Positions 55,530 through 63,221 of a stretch of 64,000 bases of DNA are shown one piece after another. Where the stretch lies: NCBI RefSeq assembly GCF_003054555.1, contig NZ_CP026304.1, positions 7,440,001 through 7,504,000 of the forward strand. The letters are read 5' to 3'. Position 1 is the stretch's first letter; the number at the start of each line of letters is the position of its first letter. A program made the position numbers and the translations under genes. Origin of the DNA: Streptomyces lunaelactis. GTDB taxonomy: Bacteria; Actinomycetota; Actinomycetes; Streptomycetales; Streptomycetaceae. Below the pieces are notes generated by a model that was not told the origin of the DNA, did not search any database, and saw nothing but the letters and a program-made list of their open reading frames with translations.

Positions 55530-56410
55530 CTGCGCCGCTGAAGCTCGGCGCGGTCATCATCACGATGGGCAACCGCCCCGACGATCTGCGCGCCCTGCTC
55601 GACTCGGTCGCCAAGCAGGAGGGCGACCCGATCGAGGTCGTCGTGGTCGGCAACGGCGCCCCGGTGACCGACGTCCCCGAGGGCGTACGCACCGTGGATC
55701 TGCCCGACAATCTGGGCATCCCCGGCGGCCGTAACGTCGGCATCGAGGCCTTCGGCCCCTCCGGCTCCGGCGTCGATGTGCTGCTCTTCCTCGACGACGA
55801 CGGTCTGCTGCCGGGCAGCGACACCGGCGAGCTGGTGCGCCAGGCCTTCGAGGCCGAGCCGAAGCTGGGCATCGTCAGCTTCCGGATCGCCGACCCGGAG
55901 ACGGGGCTCACCCAGCGCCGCCACGTTCCGCGGCTGCGGGCCTCCGACCCGATGCGCTCCTCGCGGGTGACGACTTTCCTCGGCGGCGCCAATGCCGTGC
56001 GTACGAAGGTCCTCGCCGAGGTCGGCGCGCTGCCCGACGAGTTCTTCTACGCCCATGAGGAGACGGACCTCGCCTGGCGGGCGCTGGACGCGGGCTGGGC
56101 GATCGACTACCGCGCGGACATGGTGCTGTTCCACCCGACGATGCCCCCGTCGCGGCATGCGGTCTACCACCGCATGGTCGCCCGTAACCGGGTCTGGCTC
56201 GCCCGCCGCAATCTGCCGGCCCCCCTGGTCCCCGTCTACCTTGCTGTCTGGGTTCTTCTCACGCTGGCCCGGCGCCCTTCGGTGTCCGCTCTGAAGGCCT
56301 GGTTCGGCGGCTTCAAGGAGGGCTGGCAGACGCCCTGCGGGCCACGCCGGCCCATTAAGTGGCGTACGGTATGGCGGCTGACCCGGCTGGGTCGCCCTCC
56401 TGTCGTCTGA
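55526..56410 (+). CDS. GT2 family glycosyltransferase
   Basis: A 294-residue GT-A fold transferase: AVIITMGNRPDDLRALLDSVAKQ, the DxD-type LLFLDDDGLLPGSD (about 90), and GGANAVRTKVLAEVGALPDEFFYAHEETDLAWRAL, with basic amphipathic C-terminus that could touch the membrane. It probably adds a sugar from a nucleotide donor (UDP-Glc/Gal, cf. galE upstream) to the polyol-phosphate lipid or polymer. The GTG overlaps the previous stop (GTGA). Confidence 0.88.
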   Translation: MTAPLKLGAVIITMGNRPDDLRALLDSVAKQEGDPIEVVVVGNGAPVTDVPEGVRTVDLPDNLGIPGGRNVGIEAFGPSGSGVDVLLFLDDDGLLPGSDTGELVRQAFEAEPKLGIVSFRIADPETGLTQRRHVPRLRASDPMRSSRVTTFLGGANAVRTKVLAEVGALPDEFFYAHEETDLAWRALDAGWAIDYRADMVLFHPTMPPSRHAVYHRMVARNRVWLARRNLPAPLVPVYLAVWVLLTLARRPSVSALKAWFGGFKEGWQTPCGPRRPIKWRTVWRLTRLGRPPVV

Positions 56411-56508
56411 CATGCTCGGTCCTGAGAGCATCGGGCGTACTCCCGGGACCTGGACGTCTGAGCCTGCGCCCGACCGGCTGCGCATCTTGAACACGAAAGT
56501 TTCAACTT

Positions 56509-57438
56509 GTGAGTGACACAACCCATGACGGTGCGATCGTGACGAGCGCCCCGCCATCTCCCGATGAGGGTCTGACCTCGGCGCAGCTCGCCGCGAAGTA
56601 CGGCCTTTCGGTGAGCGGTGCCCGACCGGGTCTCGTCGAGTACATTCGGCAGCTCTGGGGCCGGCGCCACTTCATCCTGGCGTTCTCATCGGCGAAGCTG
56701 ACCGCCCAGTACAGCCAGGCGAAGCTCGGCCAGCTCTGGCAGGTGGCGACCCCTCTGCTGAACGCGGCCGTCTACTACTTGATCTTCGGCCTGATCCTGG
56801 ACTCGGGCCGCGGGATGGACAAGGCGGTCTTCATCCCGTTCCTGGTGACGGGTGTGTTCGTCTTCACCTTCACCCAGACCTCCGTGATGGCCGGCGTCCG
56901 CTCCATCGCGGGCAATCTGGGACTGGTACGGGCCCTGCACTTCCCCCGGGCGGCACTGCCGATCTCCTTCGCCCTGCAGCAGCTCCAGCAGCTGATGTTC
57001 TCGATGATCGTGCTCTTCGTCATCGCGGTGTCCTTCGGCAGCTACCCGTCCCTCAGCTGGCTGCTGATCCTGCCCGCACTGGCCCTGCAGTTCGTCTTCA
57101 ACATCGGTCTGGCTCTGATCATGGCCAGGCTGGGCAGCAAGACGCCGGACCTGGCCCAGCTGATGCCGTTCGTCATGCGCACCTGGATGTACGCCTCGGG
57201 CGTCATGTTCTCGATTCCCGTGATGCTCGCGGGCAAGCCGTCCTGGATCGCCGATGTTCTGCAGTACAACCCGGCGGCCGTCTACATGGACCTGGTCCGC
57301 TTCGCGCTGATCGACGGATACGGCGCGTCCAACCTGCCCTCGCACGTGTGGCTCGTGGGCGGCCTGTGGGCCCTTCTCGTGGGCGTAGCCGGCTTTGTGT
57401 ACTTCTGGAAGGCTGAGGAGCGATACGGCCGTGGCTGA
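56509..57438 (+). CDS. ABC-2 type permease of polysaccharide/teichoic-acid exporter (Wzm/TagG-like)
   Basis: A 309-residue permease. A polar ~50-residue N-terminus leads to the interfacial segment LWGRRHFILAFSSAKLTAQYSQAKLGQLWQVATPLLNAAVYYLIFG, diagnostic of Wzm/TagG/KpsM, and about six helices follow. It exports lipid-linked glycopolymers. Start GTG 56509; 98 bases separate it from the glycosyltransferase, the only gap in the operon, which may hold an internal promoter. Its end overlaps the ATPase gene by 8 bases. Confidence 0.9.
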   Translation: MSDTTHDGAIVTSAPPSPDEGLTSAQLAAKYGLSVSGARPGLVEYIRQLWGRRHFILAFSSAKLTAQYSQAKLGQLWQVATPLLNAAVYYLIFGLILDSGRGMDKAVFIPFLVTGVFVFTFTQTSVMAGVRSIAGNLGLVRALHFPRAALPISFALQQLQQLMFSMIVLFVIAVSFGSYPSLSWLLILPALALQFVFNIGLALIMARLGSKTPDLAQLMPFVMRTWMYASGVMFSIPVMLAGKPSWIADVLQYNPAAVYMDLVRFALIDGYGASNLPSHVWLVGGLWALLVGVAGFVYFWKAEERYGRG

Positions 57439-58216
57439 AGAAAACGTGCAGGGGCGCATCCCCACCGTCATCGCCGACGACGTCCACATCGTGTACCGGG
57501 TCAGCGGTGGCAGCGGCGGCAAGGGCAGCGCCACGGCGGCGCTGAACCGCATGATCCGTCGGGACAAGGGCGAGTCCCGTGCGATCCGCAAGGTGCACGC
57601 CGTGCGCGGCGTGTCCTTCACGGCGTACCGCGGCGAGGCGATCGGCCTGATCGGTACCAACGGTTCCGGCAAGTCGACCCTGTTGCGCGCCATCGCCGGC
57701 CTGCTGCCGACCGAGAGCGGCAAGGTGTACACCGACGGCCAGCCGTCCCTGCTCGGCGTCAATGCCGCGCTCATGGGCGATCTGACCGGCGAGCGGAACG
57801 TCATACTCGGCGGCCTGGCCATGGGCATGTCGCGTGAGGAGATCCGCGACCGGTATGAGGGGATCGTCGACTTCTCGGGAATCAATGAGAAGGGCGATTT
57901 CATCACCCTGCCGATGCGTACCTACTCCTCCGGCATGGGAGCCAGGCTCCGCTTCTCCATCGCAGCGGCCAAGAACCACGACGTCCTCATGATCGACGAG
58001 GCGCTGTCGACCGGTGACCGCAAGTTCCAGATCCGCTCCGAGGCACGCATCCGTGAGCTCCGCAAGGAGGCCGGCACGGTCTTCCTGGTCAGTCACGGCG
58101 CCAAAACGATCAGGGACACCTGCGACCGCGTCCTGTGGCTGGAGCGGGGCGAGCTTCTGATGGACGGCCCGACCGACGAGGTCATCAAGGCGTACGAGAA
58201 GGAGACCGGCAAGTAG
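57431..58216 (+). CDS. ABC transporter ATPase of polysaccharide/teichoic-acid exporter (Wzt/TagH-like)
   Basis: A 261-residue ATPase: Walker A GTNGSGKSTLL, the Wzt-type ALMGDLTGERNVILGGLAMG region, signature SSGMGARLRFSIA, Walker B VLMIDEALSTGD and the H-loop LVSHGAKTI. It lacks the C-terminal glycan-recognition domain of O-antigen Wzt proteins, so the substrate is probably checked by the permease or not at all. The GTG at 57431 has GAGGAG ten bases upstream. It is the last gene of the operon; a strong terminator follows. Confidence 0.9.
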   Translation: MAEENVQGRIPTVIADDVHIVYRVSGGSGGKGSATAALNRMIRRDKGESRAIRKVHAVRGVSFTAYRGEAIGLIGTNGSGKSTLLRAIAGLLPTESGKVYTDGQPSLLGVNAALMGDLTGERNVILGGLAMGMSREEIRDRYEGIVDFSGINEKGDFITLPMRTYSSGMGARLRFSIAAAKNHDVLMIDEALSTGDRKFQIRSEARIRELRKEAGTVFLVSHGAKTIRDTCDRVLWLERGELLMDGPTDEVIKAYEKETGK

Positions 58217-58230
58217 TCCGGTTCCCGGTC

Positions 58231-58266
58231 GAAGACCCCCGCCGTGGCATCCGGGCGGGGGTCTTC
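58231..58266 (+). terminator. Strong terminator of the CDP-alcohol/exporter operon
   Basis: GAAGACCCCCGCC (58231-58243) and GGCGGGGGTCTTC (58254-58266) form a perfect 13-bp stem with a 10-nt loop, 15 bases after the ATPase stop. It separates this operon from the hopanoid genes. Confidence 0.85.
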
Positions 58267-58361
58267 CGCGTCCTTGGAGGAGACGGCGGGCCGTGAGCCG
58301 GAACCGGACATTCGGGCCTGGATCGTCAAGCCAAGGTCAAGTCCTGTGGTGCCGGGGAAGG

Positions 58362-58429
58362 TTGACCCGGATTGGAGTGTTCTTGTAATGCGCGCAACAC
58401 CCCGGCGTATCACTGGGCGTTGTACAACG
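58362..58429 (+). promoter_or_regulatory. Candidate hopanoid-operon promoter with 12-bp palindrome
   Basis: The gene-free stretch 58267-58577 holds TTGACC (58362-58367), a 16-nt spacer and TGTAAT (58384-58389) as the best promoter, and the perfect palindrome CGTTGTACAACG (58418-58429) about 25 bases into the predicted transcript. A repressor site is plausible. The leader to hpnC would be about 240 nt. Confidence 0.5.
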
Positions 58430-58577
58430 TAAGCTGTACCGGTGCCGAATCGAGGCAAGTGGGGCGATACCCCCTAGGCATCCTGTCCGCCAGGAGGTCC
58501 CCCAGTCGGGAGGTCCGGCGGCGTGTCCGAAATGGGATGTATTGGGTCAGCAGTGTAGAACGGGAGATGTGACGGCA

Positions 58578-58640
58578 ATGACGGGAAATCTCCAGCTCCG
58601 CGAGGCTTTCGCCGTCCCCGCACCGGGCAGCGCGCAATGA
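58578..58640 (+). CDS. Possible 20-codon leader ORF coupled to hpnC
   Basis: An ATG at 58578 with CGGGAGATG upstream opens a 20-codon frame (begins MTGNLQLREAF) whose TGA overlaps the hpnC ATG (ATGA, 58637-58640). hpnC itself has a poor ribosome site, so translational coupling through this ORF is attractive. Codon third positions are GC-rich. No homologue is known to me. Confidence 0.45.
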   Translation: MTGNLQLREAFAVPAPGSAQ

Positions 58641-59548
58641 CGGGCACCCGGCAGGCGCACCCCGAGGCCGCCGCGCGCGCCACCCTCGACAAGGCCGCCC
58701 ACGAGAACTTTCCCGTTGCCCCCTTCTTCCTGCCGCGCGCGTGGCGCGATGACCTGATGGCCGTGTACGGCTACGCACGCCTCGTCGACGACATCGGCGA
58801 CGGCGACCTCGCACCCGGCGGAGCGGACGCCCGCCATCTCGGGGTCGAGGCGGCGTCGGCCGAGGACCGGCTCGCCATGCTCGACGCCTTCGAGGCCGAC
58901 CTGCGGCGCGTCTTCGACGGCACGCCCCGGCACCCCCTGCTGCTCGCCCTCCAGCCGACCGTGCGCCGCCGCTCGCTCACCCCCGAGCCCTTCCTCGGTC
59001 TGATCGCGGCCAACCGCCAGGACCAGCTCGTACGGCGCTACAAGACGTACGACGATCTCCTCGCCTACTGCGAACTCTCCGCCAACCCCGTCGGCCGCCT
59101 GGTTCTGCAGATCACGGGGACCGCCAGCCCCGAGCGCGTCCGCCGCTCCGACGCCGTGTGCACCGCGCTCCAGGTCGTCGAGCACCTCCAGGACGTCACC
59201 GAGGACCTGGGCCGCGACCGGGTCTACCTGCCCGCCGAGGACATGCAGCGGTTCCATGTCACCGAGGCCGACCTCGCCGCCGGAACCGGGGGCGCGTCGG
59301 TGCGCGCGCTGGTCGCGTACGAAGCCGAACGCGCGGGGCGGCTGCTGAATGAAGGCACCCCGCTGGTGGGTAGCGTCCACGGCAGGCTTCGGCTGCTGCT
59401 CGCCGGGTTCGTGGCCGGGGGGCGCGCAGCCCTCACCGCGATCGCGGCCGCCGGACACGATGTCCTGCCCGGACCGCCCAAGCCCACCAAGGCGAATCTG
59501 CTGCGTGAAGTGGGAGCTGTCTTGCGAAGAGCGCGTAGAGAGGGGTGA
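58637..59548 (+). CDS. hpnC: Squalene synthase subunit HpnC (hydroxysqualene synthase)
   Basis: A 303-residue trans-isoprenyl diphosphate synthase-like protein. LVDDIGDGD (about 50) and EHLQDVTEDLGRDRVYLP (about 187) are the two Asp-rich metal motifs of squalene/phytoene synthases. In the HpnCDE route HpnC turns presqualene diphosphate into hydroxysqualene. Order hpnC-hpnD-hpnE is conserved; the hpnD start (GTGA) overlaps this stop. The function is inferred from family and operon rather than shown. Confidence 0.92.
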   Translation: MTGTRQAHPEAAARATLDKAAHENFPVAPFFLPRAWRDDLMAVYGYARLVDDIGDGDLAPGGADARHLGVEAASAEDRLAMLDAFEADLRRVFDGTPRHPLLLALQPTVRRRSLTPEPFLGLIAANRQDQLVRRYKTYDDLLAYCELSANPVGRLVLQITGTASPERVRRSDAVCTALQVVEHLQDVTEDLGRDRVYLPAEDMQRFHVTEADLAAGTGGASVRALVAYEAERAGRLLNEGTPLVGSVHGRLRLLLAGFVAGGRAALTAIAAAGHDVLPGPPKPTKANLLREVGAVLRRARREG

Positions 59549-60495
59549 GCCGGACGATGGAGGGACCGACGGAGGTGTCCGCGCCGGTGCAGGCTGCGTA
59601 CAGCTACTGCGAAGCCGTCACCGGGCAGCAGGCGCGTAACTTCGCCTACGGCATCAGGCTGTTGCCGGCCGAGAAGCGACAGGCCATGTCGGCGCTCTAC
59701 GCCTTCTCGCGGCGCGTCGACGACATCGGCGACGGCACGCTCGAGCCGAAGGCAAAGCAGGACAGGCTCGAAGGCACGCGCGAACTCCTCGACCGCATCC
59801 GGCACGGCGCGGTCGACGAGGACGACACCGACCCGGTCGCCGTGGCGCTCGCGGACGCGTCGCGCCGCTTCCCGCTGCCGCTCGGCGGGCTCGACGAGCT
59901 CATCGACGGCGTCCTGATGGACGTGCACGGCCGGACGTACGAGACCTGGGACGACCTCAGGGTCTACTGCCGGTGTGTCGCGGGCGCGATCGGGCGGCTC
60001 TCCCTCGGCGTGTTCGGCACGCAGCCCGGCGCGCCCGGCGCCGAGCGGGCCTCCGAGTACGCCGACACGCTCGGCCTCGCCCTCCAACTCACCAACATCC
60101 TCAGGGATGTTCGGGAGGACGCGGGCAACGGACGTACCTATCTGCCCGCCGACGACCTCGCCAAGTTCGGCTGTTCCGCGGCCTTCCACAGCGCCACCCC
60201 GCCGCCGGGATCCGACTTCGCGGGACTCGTGCACTTCGAAGTCCGGCGCGCCCGCGCCCTCTTCGCCGAGGGCTACCGGCTGCTCCCCATGCTCGACCGG
60301 CGCAGCGGCGCCTGCGTCGCCGCTATGGCGGGCATCTACCGCCGGCTGCTCGACCGCATCGAGCGCGACCCCGAGGCGGTGCTGCGCGGCCGCGTGTCCC
60401 TGCCCGGACGCGAGAAGGCGTACGTTGCCGTCCGCGGCCTGTCCGGACTCGACGCCAGGCACGTGACCCGGCTGACCCTCAGGGGGCGTTCCTGA
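59545..60495 (+). CDS. hpnD: Presqualene diphosphate synthase HpnD
   Basis: A 316-residue squalene/phytoene synthase family member: FAYGIRLLPAEKRQAMSALYAFSRRVDDIGDG and LTNILRDVREDAGNGRTYLP. HpnD condenses two farnesyl diphosphates to presqualene diphosphate, the substrate of HpnC. The GTG at 59545 overlaps the hpnC stop; an ATG four codons later is an alternative. Its TGA shares one base with the ATG of the small gene that follows. Confidence 0.92.
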   Translation: MSRTMEGPTEVSAPVQAAYSYCEAVTGQQARNFAYGIRLLPAEKRQAMSALYAFSRRVDDIGDGTLEPKAKQDRLEGTRELLDRIRHGAVDEDDTDPVAVALADASRRFPLPLGGLDELIDGVLMDVHGRTYETWDDLRVYCRCVAGAIGRLSLGVFGTQPGAPGAERASEYADTLGLALQLTNILRDVREDAGNGRTYLPADDLAKFGCSAAFHSATPPPGSDFAGLVHFEVRRARALFAEGYRLLPMLDRRSGACVAAMAGIYRRLLDRIERDPEAVLRGRVSLPGREKAYVAVRGLSGLDARHVTRLTLRGRS

Positions 60496-60581
60496 TGCGT
60501 CCGTACGCGTACAACCGGTGGGCAACCGTCCGGCGCGGCGCGGCGTCCCTGAATGCAACGGCCCGAGGGGAGGTCGCATGA
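60495..60581 (+). CDS. 28-residue small protein in the hopanoid operon (DUF6380-like)
   Basis: An ATG at 60495 overlaps the hpnD stop (TGATG) and the TGA at 60579-60581 overlaps the hpnE start (ATGA). The 28-residue product is basic (RRGAASLNATAR core) and resembles small Streptomyces proteins listed as DUF6380 that I recall next to hpn genes. Overlap on both sides argues that it is translated. It has no membrane segment. Role unknown; it may be a coupling peptide or a small partner of HpnD/HpnE. Confidence 0.65.
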   Translation: MRPYAYNRWATVRRGAASLNATARGEVA

Positions 60582-61966
60582 CGGACGACGACGGCTTGCG
60601 GTCCCGGAACGCGGTGGTGGTCGGCGGGGGACTCGCCGGAGTCACGGCGGCGCTGCAACTCGCCGACGCGGGAATCCGCGTCACTCTGGTCGAAGGCCGC
60701 CCTCGTCTGGGCGGCCTCGCCTTCTCATTCCGCCGCGGCGACCTCACCGTCGACAACGGCCAGCATGTCTATCTTCGCTGCTGCACCGCCTACCGCTGGT
60801 TCCTCGAGCGGGTCGAAGGCGCTCATCTCGCCCCGCTCCAGGACCGGTTGGACGTACCCGTACTGGACGTCGCGCGGGCCAGGGGCGCGCGGCTCGGACG
60901 GCTGCGCCGTACCGCGCTGCCCGTACCGCTGCACCTCGCCGGCAGCCTCGCCACCTACCCGCACCTCTCGCTCGCCGAGCGGGCGGGCGTCGGGCGCGCC
61001 GCACTCGCGCTGGGCAGGCTCGACCCGGCCGATCCGGCCCTGGACGGCATCGACTTCGCGACCTGGCTGCGCCGCCACGGCCAGTCGCAGCGCACCATCG
61101 AGGCCCTGTGGGACCTCGTCGGCGTGGCGACCCTGAACGCCACCGCGCCGAACGCCTCGATGGGGCTCGCCGCCATGGTCTTCAAGACCGGACTGCTCTC
61201 CGAGCCGGGCGCCGCCGACATCGGCTGGGCGCACGTGCCCCTGGGCGAACTGCACGACACCCTGGCCCGCAAGGCCCTCGACTCCGCGGGCGTACGCACC
61301 GAGCGCTCGACCCGCGTCAGGGAGATCTCCCGCGCGGAGCACGGGCGCTGGCGTGTCGAGGTGGACGGCGAGCAGCTGGACGCGGACACCGTCGTCCTCG
61401 CCGTACCGCAGCGCGAGACCCATGCCCTGCTGCCCGACGGGGCGCTCGAGGTCCCCGACCGGCTGCTCGACATCGGCACCGCGCCGATCCTGAACATCCA
61501 TGTCCTGTACGACCGCAAGGTGCTGCGCCGCCCCTTCTTCGCCGCGCTCGGCACCCCGGTCCAGTGGGTCTTCGACCGCACCGACGCATCCGGGCTGAAG
61601 GACGGCCAGTATCTGGCGCTGTCCCAGTCCGCGGCCCAGGACGAGATCGACGCACCTGTGGCCGAATTGCGTGAGCGCTATCTGCCCGAGCTGGAGCGGC
61701 TGTTGCCCGCCGCGCGCGGCGCGCGGGTGCGTGACTTCTTCGTCACCCGGGAGCGGACAGCGACGTTCGCCCCGGCCCCGGGCGTCGGCCGGCTGCGACC
61801 CGGTGCGCGCACCCGCGCACCTGGCCTGTACCTGTCCGGCGCGTGGACCGCCACCGGCTGGCCCGCGACCATGGAGAGCGCCGTACGCAGCGGTTTCAGC
61901 GCCGCGGGCGCCGCACTCTCCGCGCTCGGCCGCCCCCATGAACATCCGCTCAAGGAGGCGGCGTGA
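60578..61966 (+). CDS. hpnE: Hydroxysqualene dehydroxylase HpnE
   Basis: A 462-residue FAD-dependent amine oxidase/phytoene-desaturase-like enzyme. VVVGGGLAGVTAALQLADAG and the extended LVEGRPRLGGLAFSFRRG form the dinucleotide-binding site; GLYLSGAWTATGWPATMESAVRSGFSAA near the C-terminus is the second FAD motif. HpnE reduces hydroxysqualene to squalene. The ATG at 60578 has GGGGAGG upstream. Its stop overlaps the start of the polyprenyl synthetase gene (GTGA). Confidence 0.92.
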   Translation: MTDDDGLRSRNAVVVGGGLAGVTAALQLADAGIRVTLVEGRPRLGGLAFSFRRGDLTVDNGQHVYLRCCTAYRWFLERVEGAHLAPLQDRLDVPVLDVARARGARLGRLRRTALPVPLHLAGSLATYPHLSLAERAGVGRAALALGRLDPADPALDGIDFATWLRRHGQSQRTIEALWDLVGVATLNATAPNASMGLAAMVFKTGLLSEPGAADIGWAHVPLGELHDTLARKALDSAGVRTERSTRVREISRAEHGRWRVEVDGEQLDADTVVLAVPQRETHALLPDGALEVPDRLLDIGTAPILNIHVLYDRKVLRRPFFAALGTPVQWVFDRTDASGLKDGQYLALSQSAAQDEIDAPVAELRERYLPELERLLPAARGARVRDFFVTRERTATFAPAPGVGRLRPGARTRAPGLYLSGAWTATGWPATMESAVRSGFSAAGAALSALGRPHEHPLKEAA

Positions 61967-63081
61967 GCCTTAGTACTGGAACAAGAGGAGAGACCGTGCC
62001 GACTGTGCCCTCGGCGAACCCGGCTGATGACACCGCAGCTGGCGGAGAGAGCCTGGACATCCTCGCGCTGCTGGAGCGCGGGCGGACCATGTCCACCCCG
62101 GTGCTTCGCGCCGCCGTGGACCGGCTCGCGCCGCCCATGGACACCGTCGCCGCCTACCACTTCGGCTGGATCGACGCGGAGGGACAGCCCTCCGCCGGCG
62201 ACGGCGGCAAGGCCGTACGCCCGGCGCTCGCGCTGCTCTCCGCCGAGGTGGCCGGAGCCGCGCCCGAGGTCGGTGTCCCCGGCGCGGTCGCCGTCGAGCT
62301 GGTGCACAACTTCTCGCTGCTGCACGACGACCTGATGGACGGCGACGAGCAGCGCCGCCACCGCGACACCGTATGGAAGGTGCACGGCCCCGCCCAGGCG
62401 ATCCTCGTCGGCGACGCCCTCTTCGCCCTCGCCAACGAGGTTCTCCTCGAGCTCGGCACCGTCGAGGCCGGGCGTGCCACGCGCCGGCTGACCACCGCAT
62501 CGCGCAAGCTGATCGACGGCCAGGCCCAGGACATCTCCTACGAGCACCGCGAGCGGGTCACCGTCGAGGAGTGCCTGGAGATGGAGGGCAACAAGACCGG
62601 CGCGCTGCTGGCCTGCGCCGTCTCCATCGGCGCGGTGCTCGGCGGGGCCGACGACAAGACCGCCGACACGCTGGAGGCGTACGGCTACCACCTCGGCCTC
62701 GCCTTCCAGGCCGTCGACGATCTGCTCGGCATCTGGGGCGACCCTGTCTCCACCGGCAAGCAGACCTGGAGCGATCTGCGCCAGCGCAAGAAGTCCCTGC
62801 CGGTCGTCGCCGCGCTCGCTGCCGGCGGACCGGCCTCCCAGCGTCTCGGGGAGCTGCTCGCGGCCGACGCCAAGAGCAATGACTTCGACAGCTTCTCCGA
62901 GGCGGAATTCGCCACGAGGGCGGCCCTGATCGAGGAGGCGGGCGGCCGCGAGTGGACCTCCCAGGAGGCCCGCAGGCAGCACGCCGTCGCGATCGAGGCC
63001 CTCAGCGGTGTCGACATGCCGGAACAGGTCCGTACGCAGCTCGTCGCGCTCGCGGACTTCGTCGTCGTACGAAAGAGATGA
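61963..63081 (+). CDS. Polyprenyl (farnesyl/geranylgeranyl) diphosphate synthase
   Basis: A 372-residue trans-prenyltransferase. The first Asp-rich motif is LLHDDLMDGD (about 125) and the second AFQAVDDLLGIWGD (about 247); GGKAVRPALALLS is the substrate Lys-Arg region. In this operon it should make farnesyl diphosphate for HpnD, though chain length cannot be fixed by eye. GTG 61963 overlaps the hpnE stop and has AAGGAGG upstream; a second GTG (61996) with GAGGAG is possible. Confidence 0.88.
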   Translation: MSLSTGTRGETVPTVPSANPADDTAAGGESLDILALLERGRTMSTPVLRAAVDRLAPPMDTVAAYHFGWIDAEGQPSAGDGGKAVRPALALLSAEVAGAAPEVGVPGAVAVELVHNFSLLHDDLMDGDEQRRHRDTVWKVHGPAQAILVGDALFALANEVLLELGTVEAGRATRRLTTASRKLIDGQAQDISYEHRERVTVEECLEMEGNKTGALLACAVSIGAVLGGADDKTADTLEAYGYHLGLAFQAVDDLLGIWGDPVSTGKQTWSDLRQRKKSLPVVAALAAGGPASQRLGELLAADAKSNDFDSFSEAEFATRAALIEEAGGREWTSQEARRQHAVAIEALSGVDMPEQVRTQLVALADFVVVRKR

Positions 63082-63110
63082 TCGCTATCGCCCGTATATG
63101 CGTGTCTTCT

Positions 63111-63174
63111 GGGGGCTAGCCCCCCTCAGGCCCTCAAGCAGTCGCCGGCCGGTGCCCCTTCGTGGTACCGGCCG
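63111..63174 (+). promoter_or_regulatory. Two hairpins between the prenyl synthase and shc
   Basis: GGGGGCTAGCCCCC (63111-63124) is a perfect dyad, and CGGCCGGT (63146-63153) pairs with ACCGGCCG (63167-63174). Together they lie in the 140-base gap before shc and may terminate part of the upstream transcript or protect processed ends, setting cyclase levels apart from the upstream enzymes. Confidence 0.45.
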
Positions 63175-63221
63175 ACGGAGACCCCAGCACAGCAGAGAAC
63201 CACTGCACCGAAGGGGAAGCC

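Noticed and set aside
58637..61966. Carotenoid (phytoene synthase/desaturase) cluster
   Set aside because: Two adjacent squalene/phytoene synthase paralogues followed by the HpnE-type oxidoreductase and shc define the hopanoid route; no lycopene cyclase or carotenoid genes are seen.
46558..63081. Archaeal-type ether lipid pathway formed by idi, the glycerol-1-phosphate dehydrogenase-like gene and the prenyl synthase
   Set aside because: No geranylgeranylglyceryl phosphate synthase is present, and idi and the prenyl synthase are better explained by hopanoid supply.
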